From Seriola aureovittata (taxonomy: Eukaryota; Chordata; Actinopteri; Carangiformes; Carangidae): DNA of 64,000 nt. The first letter of the stretch is position 1; every line of letters begins with the position of its first letter. Position numbers and translations under genes: made by a program. The stretch is from NCBI RefSeq assembly GCF_021018895.1, contig NC_079380.1, forward strand, positions 4,998,236-5,062,235, given 5' to 3'. Positions 51,576-61,700 of the stretch are shown here, piece by piece. The notes beneath the pieces were generated by a model. It made no database searches, had not been told where the DNA came from, and worked only from the letters and a program-made list of their open reading frames with translations.

Positions 51576-51947
51576 CTGTAACACTTTACTTTAAGTCCCT
51601 TTATTTAACATTTAAAATCACATCATAAATATTTAATTAAGGGTTTATAATATACTGTATTGTGTTTGTACACAGATATGGACATTTTTAAGTTTTCACC
51701 AATGTACAGTATTTGTAATCAATTAAAAATGTCTTCTATGAAAACATTTTATATTATTACAGTTGTGTTTAACTATATTGTCATTCGTTATGTTTATACA
51801 GTAGCCTACACATATAGGTGTCCACAGGACATATTACAGCTGTTACAAAACACTAATAACTTGTATCTGTTATAATAAGCATGTATTAGATGTTTATGTA
51901 CTGCTTATAGATGATTAACAGAAGGACTTAAAGTAAAAGTGTTACAG
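51576..51947. mobile_element. AT-rich MITE with CTGTAACACTTT inverted ends
   Basis: 51576-51598 begins CTGTAACACTTTACTTTAAG, and the reverse complement of 51924-51947 begins CTGTAACACTTTTACTTTAA. They agree throughout except for one inserted T. The interior is about 325 bp, strongly AT-rich, without coding capacity. It lies 509 bp past the elac2 stop. Confidence 0.78.
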
Positions 51948-52284
51948 GATTACAGATTATATAGAATTGTATGGAATTTAGTATATTGTCATGTTCACCA
52001 ACAAAGTCACACAGGACACACCTGCCAGCGATTTGAGTGTATGAAAAATAGCTAGCAAGTTAGCAGAGAGGCCAAAGTAGCTCGTATCGATAACAGGAAT
52101 ATCTAGGTTCCATCACTCCAAGCTGTGCTGGTGTTAGCATGAACATCTTTCAGACCTGCTGAAACATCTCTGATGTCTAAAACCTTCTTTCATTTAGTCA
52201 TTTCTGTGTCCTGTTGTTATTAGACATGTCTGAACTAACTGTGGCTCTATGACACTGTATGACATTACAGCGGTGTGGTATTGC

Positions 52285-52290
52285 TTTATT
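52285..52290 (-). terminator. candidate elac2 polyadenylation signal AATAAA
   Basis: Read on the minus strand, AATAAA lies 167 nt past the stop codon. It is the nearest canonical hexamer downstream of the stop. An ATTAAA also overlaps the stop codon and is too close to serve. No transcript data are available to confirm it. Confidence 0.4.
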
Positions 52291-52456
52291 CTGTTTAATG
52301 AAAAACCAAAAACTCTATTCATAGCTCAGCATTGTTCACTCCAGAGCAAGAAATATAAATGCATATTCATCCATCAAACCACGCAAGGCAAATAAAACTC
52401 ATGTTCATTTAAATAAAATAACTGAAGATTAAAGTATTTTTCTCTGAGCTCATGGT

Positions 52457-52717
52457 TTAATGGTTGCTGAAGGAGGTTTTTTGTCTCTTTGTGTCTACAT
52501 TGTGCGTCGCTGCCTCGTCCTGGTCTCGTTTGGCACCTCGGCCCATTGCCGCCGCTCCGGTCCTCCTATTCTTGCTGTTCCCCTCAGAGCTGCTTCCTCT
52601 CGGATGTCTCAGCTCCCTCTTCTCTCTTCTCTCCTCCATCCCTCCAATCTCCTCAGCAAAGAGGGTTTTCAGTGCAGGAATGAGTCTGGGGAGGATTTTA
52701 AAGTCTCCACAGCGAAC
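52457..52717 (-). CDS. elac2: elac2 last coding exon with stop
   Basis: Encodes 86 residues and TAA. It starts [20 protein letters not shown], continues with [13 protein letters not shown], as in human [11 protein letters not shown], and ends in a basic, poorly conserved tail (RQKTSFSNH). The acceptor is CTCTCTCAG. Confidence 0.96.
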   Translation of the reverse strand, partial: VRCGDFKILPRLIPALKTLFAEEIGGMEERREKRELRHPRGSSSEGNSKNRRTGAAAMGRGAKRDQDEAATHNVDTKRQKTSFSNH

Positions 52718-55700
52718 CTGAGAGAGGAGGAAATGGAGAAAATGGTCAGGAGACCGCACCAGGTCTGAATGTTAACTCCTGAAGGAGAGAGGCTCACAGG
52801 TACTGTGGTAGAGGACAGAGTCTTTTCTCTCAACCTACTTCTTTTCAGCCTTTTATCTAAAAGGAATCGAAACTAAAACTAAAACAATATGGAGGTCCTG
52901 AATGCAGCTGTTCAGGTAAACATACTGTTTTCAGACTTTTCCGTCCGAGGTTCCAGTTTCAGGTCTTTTTAACACAACAGCAGAGAAACCAGTCAGACAG
53001 ACATGAAAACACCACAACATGCAGCGTCATCTCAAATTAAATATTTATTTCTGAGAGTTTTAACAGCAAAAGTGACTTAAATTTTCAGATTTCGAAAGGG
53101 ATTCACACAACTTTTAAGACTGTGAAAAGTCAAAATGTCACATTTATTGTGAAACTATTTCAACAGGCTTCATCAGCAGACCTACTTTTAAGCCGAGAGG
53201 AGGAAAGTTCTACACGTCCTGAGGATAAAATCATCTTTCTGAGCTCACCATGTCAACAGATCCATCTCTATGGCATGTGAGCAAGTGGGTGCGAAGAAAG
53301 CTAATAAGTGGACCTTGAGTTGGGATTACTTACTCTGCAACTTTGCTGATTTCAGATCACATTTTATTGAAGTAAGGTTTTCTCATTTCCTGTTTTCGGT
53401 CAAAAAATATCTGATCAAACTATAAATAAAACAAAACTATGAGAATCTGAAAAAACTGTTGAAGCCAGTTGTAGATAATAAAGAGTTTTCAACACTCATT
53501 TCAGTCTCCACTCCATGAAACAGTCGTGGTGTTGACCTATTGAAAAGTACACTCAGCAGGTACTGTATTAGGAACACCTGTACATCTGCTTAGTCATGCC
53601 ATTATCTAATTAGCCATTATGTGGCAGCAATGCAATGCATAAAATGTATATCTGAATGTACTTGTACAGGCTGGAAAAAGGATTTCCCTAATCACAATTT
53701 GTACTTTGCAGAAGTGTTGGTAAAACACTTGTGTAGATATACTATTATTATTTACTATATTTGTCAGTCACTGCTGGATGAATGAACACTGTTACGGGAA
53801 GTTACTGAGTCCACAGTTCTACTTACTCTCATGTGGTCAAACGATATTCCCACTCTGTCGGTGAAGTCCGCACTGAAGAGTGGGATCTTGGCGTAGCGCT
53901 GGCTGAAGTGGTTCAGCATGATAAAGTCGGCATTCATCTTCATGCCGATGCCGATGGCCTGGGAGGTCGTGCTGTCAGAAAACAAGAGGCGTAAAGTCAG
54001 ATGTTTACGTTACGCTGCTTTCCCACTGAAGCAGTATTTCACTGAGGGAAAGTTTCCGTGGGAATATTGTTTTTCTACAAATATAAAAGATGCTTTCGTG
54101 AAGACAGATGCTCACTCGTCCTCCATAAAAAGCTGCAAAAATCAATGGCAATTGTCTGTGGAGAGTTAGGAAATTTAACAAGCTACTCAATGGATAACTG
54201 CGACCTCCAAGAGCCAATAAAGTTTCCTTTGTTGGCTGACACAGGGCTTTAACTGCTGCAATCTTCCTTTTCTCTACCATTTTATTCATTTACATAAATT
54301 ACATTAAAGCCTTGCAGAGCTACTTGGTGACAGTTTGTTTTACTCACCTGTGCCTCTTCTCTACAGCTTCCTCCTCCATCCCATCCTCCAGCGTGGCCTC
54401 GTGTATTAGTAAGGTTGCGTTCTTCCCTGCAGAAGAAAGAGGCCTGAATCACACACGAGCACTTACAGTCTCTTCCTGTCCCGCAGGAAATCAATCAGGT
54501 AGTCGGCGTAATCAAGAACTGGCACGCCCTGTTCGTCTGCTGAGCCGAGCCATCTATAATGAACAGGCATGGGATATACTCGCTGTCTGTGTGGATGCTC
54601 TGCTTGGACTGAATCCAGTCAAGCAATTTAAGAGGAGTCAATGAAGTGGGATCCCGCAGGAACCATTAGAAGAGCCTGGAAGCTGCGAGAGTGATCGAAA
54701 GCATTAAGAAATATCGGATAAATTATTCAGAACAACCCGTGTAGTCGAGCTACGGTTAAGATGACCTTTATATGAATCTCTGAAATATTGAAAGAACATG
54801 CTCAATTTGCTATTACCGACAGTGCGTCTGTGTAGATACACCTCAGTGAAATATGGACTCTTATCACTGTGAGTGGTACAAACCAATGTGTACGAATCCA
54901 TCACAGGGCATGGTGTCACCAGAGAAGGCCAGTTTCCAGCCGGACTGGTGAGTGAAGCTGCAGGCGAAGGCGTTCTTACAGTGATGCACTGTGCACGTCT
55001 GGAACTGAGGCACAAGCAAACAAACAAAATGATGAGCAACTTATAAAAAGTCTTTAATACTGAAAGACGTCAGGCTCGAACAGCTGCAGACCTTCTTCAG
55101 ATCATTCTTCTCCAGCAGCGCTCTGATGAGTGACTGTGTCCACTGTGTGGGCGGCTCAGCCTCATCACTCAGAAACATGTTCGGGACGAGACTGAAAAGC
55201 AGAACAGAGGACGTTAAAGATGATGACAAACCAATACCAAAAGTCTGCGGTCTTCCTAACGGCCCCGTGAGGCTGTAAGGCTCATTACACATCTGGAGTG
55301 GTGGCTGGATGAAAAACTTTTAAAGAGAAGCAGAAGGAAACAGCGTGTTAGCTAAATCAAAGGGGGCCACCTCTGTACGGTGGCCACTGAAGGACATCTC
55401 AGATTGTCCAGACATCAGACATCAAGCTCAGCTTTCACCAGTCTAAGCTGGACTCACGCTCCACTGTGCTTTGAGCTTGATGATCAAAAAGTCCCAAAAA
55501 TGTAAGACGTAAGTAGAGCTGCACAATTAATCTTAATCACAAAATGGCCAAATGCCATATCCAAATCACAGGCGCTGTGATTTCTTTGATAAAGATAAAA
55601 TGTTTCACAACAGACCCAGGCCTGCAAATCATATTCTCCAGATATAAAGGAACATACTCGTTTGGTACAAAAATTAAAAAAAAAAAAAATCGCATCATCA

Positions 55701-58700
55701 TCATTTCTATATTTTTTTCATCAGTGAAAATTAAATACAAAAATGACTTTCCCAACTCATGTGTTGCAGCTCCACACCCACTGTTTCCTACTGAAGACAA
55801 ACGGGTCAAAATACAGTTGTTTTCTTAGTCATTTCCTCAAACAGCTGGGATCTGTAGTTTTTATCCAACGCTACTCAAACAAGAGGAAACAGTGTATTTG
55901 TTGGGGACTACTTTCAGTGGCGGATTAATACAGATTTATTGCTCTAGTGAGTATTTACAGCAGGCTGGTGTGTGTGGGACTGAGTTAAAATAAACTACAG
56001 CGGGGGCGTCGAGTGTCGCAGTGGGTTAAGCAGGCGCCCCATATGTAGAGGTCATTCCCCCCTCTCTATGCCTCCCCATTTCCTGTCTCTCCACTGTGCT
56101 ATCAAATAAAGGCATAAAAAGCCCAAAAATATACTTTAAAAAATAAAAAATAAAAAAATAAAGTACAGTGTGTATTAATGGTGATGAAGCACCCGGTGTA
56201 ACAGTGTGGCTCATTGATTGTTTTACAGTGCAGTTCTACGGCAGAGGACTACGAAACATCAGGCTTTGATACACATGTGTTACTAGGCTCAGTTTATCAT
56301 CAGAACTGTCCTTTTCCGAAGTGAGTGTACACTCTTTGACATTCTGAGAGCGTAACACTGAAGTTTGTGTTGTGATGTGACAACGCCTCTGTGTCCACAT
56401 ACATGATATGGTTCAGCATCTCCTCGCACTGGTTGTGATACTGGTTGAGCCACATCATGATCTGGCCTGGAGCAATCAGGTAGATGGGGCTGAACGTCTT
56501 TCCTAAAGTTGTCTAGAAAGATAAATATGACAAAGTCAGACAAACGTAATCATCTCGATTGTTCATACATACAAAAAAAGGAGGAATAACAAAGACTATT
56601 GACTGTTTAATACATTAACTGCAAAAAAATCTGAAAACATCAGTAAAATAGTAAAATAAGTGATGTCACTTTTAGAGAATGTATTAATATTAAAAATGCC
56701 AATTATTTTTCTTTATTTACCATTGCACGTTCCCTCTGGTACAGCAAATTCAGCAGCCCCTGAGACAAAAGCATTGAACATGAGGATTAGTAGCTGTGTA
56801 GAGCAGGTTTAGTTTTTAATGGTCAGTTCAACGTGGTGCACAGCTGCTTACTGTGTGATGGTCAGCGTGCAAGTGTGAGATGAAGACGGTCGATATCTTG
56901 GAGAGAGCGTCATCCACGTCGTCCCCGTAGTGTCTGCAGAGCTGACCGAAGGTTCCCTCTCCGCAGTCCAACAGCACCGACTGAGTCGGGCTACAGACAG
57001 GTACACACACACGTTAACAACAGGCCAGAGAGGAATGAAATCCATACAGGACACACACAGACAACAACTACTAACAATGGACTCCAGCTTTTTTCTTTTC
57101 ATTGCGCACTTTTTTTTTTTATTTGTCAGCTCTTGTGGCTGCTACATTTCTGAAATAAGAACTTGAGACTCAAGATTTAACAGCACCAGACACAACAGGT
57201 TCCTGGTGAAATCTCAGTGTAAATGTCAGTATTTATTCAGAGATCACTGTTTCACAAAAGAAAAAACTCTTAAACTTGTCTGGACCTGGATGGAGAGTCA
57301 CCATGTTGTGGTGAATAACTGCTCCAATCATCATTTTAAGTTCAAGTCAAGATCCCGAAGTTTAAAATAATACGATATACGTAAGGCTGATCCGATGCAT
57401 AGAACATTTAGAATACAATAATTTACCAGTTTATTAGGAACAGCTAACAGCTAAAACGAATAGAATCGAATGCAACAGTCCTGCAGTAAATCCTCCTTCA
57501 TGAAGTTCATTATGTTTTAGGTTTAGGTTTTTGTTCAAACTGTTGGAGCAGTGTTGATGTGTTAACTTCAGTCATTTTGTAGGCTGTAGTTTGTGAACTG
57601 TATTGTGTTAAACTGAAAGGTGTTTCTATCATTTTATTTTTTTATTTATTTCTATTATTTTTATAATTCAGGTTAAGCTTCAGTAAAGACTGAAACTGTC
57701 ATTTAGTATGAAAAGTTTTTTGTTCTAAAGAAATACATGTTCGCAATATTTATGTATATAATATTTTTGCTTTCCTGCCGCAAGAAAACGGAGGGAACGG
57801 CTCGCTGCAGTTTACTATCAACCTTTCACTTTTTGTTTGTTTCTGGTTCCAGATGAAGAGAGAAAGGCCTGTCTTCTCCCTGCTCCTTTTCAATCTGTGT
57901 CTATTATGTTTTTACAGATTGGAGCTTGCATTTTGTGTCAAGTTTTGAGCTGGAAGTGTAAACTGAAGTGATTGAGTCCATTTCAAGGATGAGTCATGTT
58001 GCAAATGGCCATTTGATAATCCAAATATAACATGGATTATAGTCCACATTTCAGGACCTGAATACTAATTAACTAAATACAACTGAACAAAACAAGACAT
58101 CCATACCTGATATTAACTAAAGTGCCGCTGACGTTTCTGATCTTCATTGGAAGAGCTGATCCTGTTCCCAGGAAAACCAACTCTGGGTATTTTTCGCCTC
58201 GCCCTGCAGAATGAAAACTTGTACAATCATTAAGAATGCAAAGGAAAAAAAAGGGGCAGTTTGATTTAAAATGGAAGAATTTTTTTTTTCCACATTAAAC
58301 ATCATTGCAGGAGCATCCTCTTCAATGCAATCTCTTTTTTCCTCAGCCTTAAAAACTAAAAGTACCCCTCCTGTGTTTTCCAGAGGAGAACTGACCGGAG
58401 AGCTCTGCTGCATCAGTGGAGCAAATCCTCCTGCACTCGTCCACTTGTTCCAGAAAGTTTGGGACCTCCGAAGCTTCTTTCACAAACTCCTCGGCGTTGC
58501 AGGAGGGGATGGCGTCTCTAATGAATGAGATACAGAGTCAAGAAGACACACACCACTGCCTGCAAACAAAACGCGAGGCGTGGAAAACAAGGATTCGTTT
58601 CACATCTGACCTTGACGTGCCTCTACAGTACTTGACAGAAACAGTGCAGAGAGAGAAAAAAAAAAAAAAAAACACTGACACTTGTAAGACGAGTTTAAAA

Positions 58701-61700
58701 AAGAAGAAAGAGGCTGAGTGTAATGGTCCACTCCAGATTGTTTTCTGTGACAACGCAGCGCTCGGAGCTGCAGAGTAATGTCGGGTAAATTGGGGGGGAT
58801 TGAAGGACAAACTAACCTTTGCCACTCCATTACGGGTCTGAGCTGGAACTTGAGCAGACACTCGGCTCTGACGTTGGGGGCGTGCAGAGCGGCCTGAGGC
58901 TCCTGAGGGAAAAAATGTTTTTGATGTTTTCGCCATGTACCACACCTGATTTATGACTTTGTGAACTCTGCCTTTAAAGCAAAGTAGAAATATATACGCT
59001 GGACTTTATTAGGAACACCAGACTAACACTGGGGAGAGCCTCCCTTTGTTCTCTGTGGAAAGATGTGATCTCAGTGACTTTGACCGTGACTGTTTAGGAT
59101 CTCCTGGGATGTTCACCCACAACAGTCTGTAGAGTTCTTACTTCTTGGAGCCAAAAACAAAAAAACATCCAGTGAGCGGCAGCTGTGTGGAGGAAACACC
59201 TTGTTGATGGGAGAGGTCAGAGGAGAACGGACGGGTTGGCAGTAGCTCAGATAACCACTCAAAGCCAGGTCTGATGGATTTGGATTTCTGATGAGGCAGA
59301 GTTACAATTTGGCATCAACAGCATGAATCCATGGACCCAACCTGGGCACTTTGGGCCTTAACAGCAATCAATCATGGTTTGAATGTCACAGTCTATCTGA
59401 GTGTTGTTGCTGACCATGTGCTTCTCTTTATAGCCACAGTTTACCATCTTCTAATGGCTACTTCCATCATGATAATGCTCCATGTCACGAAGCTAAAGTC
59501 GTGTCAAACTGGTTTCATCTGAATCCAGCAGAACACCTATGGGATGTGGTAGAGCAGGAGGTTGTCACAACATGAACGTGAGAAATCTGCAGAAATTACG
59601 TGATGCAGTCATGACAACATGGAGCAGAGTCTCAGAGGAAAGTTTCCATCTTGTTCAATCCATGACACGAAGAACTGAGGCTGTTTGAGAGCAGAGGGAG
59701 GAGCTACCAAGTGTCAGTGTGGTGTTCCTAATAAAGTGCTCCAGGGTTACCTTTGTTTTGTAAGACTTGAGCTGTGGAAAGATCTCGGGGTGAATCATGT
59801 TGAGCTGAGCTTGAATCTTGTGACTTCTGATGTTGTGGACTGTCTGGGCTTGTTCGTTGAGGATCAGGTGTTGTGTTGTGGATGGAAACCTACAGACAAA
59901 CAGAGAGAAAACTCTCAGCATCACTCTGTCAAAGTAAATGTCAAAAAAAAAAAAAAAAAAAAAGAAGAAGAAGCAGGAGTCTGGTTTCAAAGTGGGAGAA
60001 CTCAAACCTCTCCATCCACTCTTTGTATTGATCTGTTTTCAGAACAGACTCTGGAGTGATGTGGACCACCAGCACAGCCGGGTCCTCTGTCCCCCCCGTT
60101 TGGTGACTAGACGGGACGACAGAGTGACGTGAGATACAGCTTTTCACACACGCTCAGTGTAATCCAGATAAAGAAACAATGAGCTCTTAACATGTACAGC
60201 TCAGACGATCTGTTTTACCTTCTCAGTTGCTGATTGGTGCAAACGGCTTCGACAAACTCCTCAGACGGACACTCCACAATAACAAACACTGGTCCCGGGT
60301 CGGCGGGAGTACAAACCTGCTCAGGCCGGATCTACAAGAGAACAGCAGAACCGTCAGCAGGTACCGATACTGTCGGGAGCAGCAGTATCAGAATCAGAGA
60401 GTCCATCTTCATACTGCACCTCTTTCCCTTGAAACGTGATGCTGTTCCCAGCTTTCAGAGCTGAGATGAGCGGGCCGATGGCTGCTGTGCCTCTGTGGGA
60501 GAAAAGATTTTAAATAGTTAGTTATAGATAGCTATAGATTTAAAATGCTAAAACACATGAATGTAGAGCTGAGGTGATTAGTCAGGCTACCAAAAAATAA
60601 CCGTTTTGATCCTTCAATTCATTTATTAAACAAAGAAACAAATGATTGATTCTCAAATATAAGGGTTTTGAATCTATTTGTATTCTGTGCTGCTGGTCCA
60701 AGAAAATAGGCAATTTTCTGTGGCAGTCTCAAAGATTTTCATTAAAATAAATGTCTGTTAAGTCACTATCTATCACCAAATGAGGCCCCGCTGCTTAAAC
60801 TATTACAGTATGTGCAGTTTGAATTGAGTGTCTGCGATAGTTTGCTGCGAATGCAAACTGAACATTTCCTGCTGTTCTGCCTTCACATTTAAAGTATTTA
60901 ACTGGCGAAACACAAGTTGAGTTTTATTATGAAGTAGTCACGGGAAATGCAATGTGTTTGTCAGTGAGCTCAGCACTTAATACTGTTGTTCTTCAAAAAT
61001 GCATCTAAAAAAGAATGTATCGCCTGACAGCGGATCAGTTTGAAACATTGCAGGGAGAAGTGGAACAGGAGCCACGCTGAGCTGGTAGATTTAGAACTGC
61101 AGGCGACAGGCTGCACACCTCCACCTCCTCAGCCAGGTAACTAACTGCTCTCACTGTGTCCAGCTGTTCACACACTCAGGCGGTGTGCAACATCCAATCA
61201 GATCACGGTTGCTCACAGAATGATGGGGAAAGGCCAATTACTGCCTGACTTCTTTATTAAAACGATGATATTTTGTTTTGCTGCCTCCAGAATCCTGTGA
61301 CCTGTTGTATTAAACCATATTTCCCATTACCATGAGTTACTACAGGTGTTGCCAAATCAACCAGGACTGAAATCTTCAAGATTAAAGTTTAAAGAAGAAA
61401 TCTCATTATCTGCATTATCAGAACCATTATTGATGGTTTATAGAAATAATAAATAAGGGCTTTAATAATAGTATGAAACATACAGAGGTAGAACATATAA
61501 ACATACTACTACTACTACTACTACTACTAATAATAATAATAATAATGATAATAATAATAATTGCCATGATTGCAATGCAATACAATTTAACTGAAGTTGT
61601 AATAACTAATTTCCACAGAAACACTCTCACTCAAACCTATACTGATGATAATAACAAAAACTAACACACATTGATTCTGTATGGATCTGTTGATGAAATC

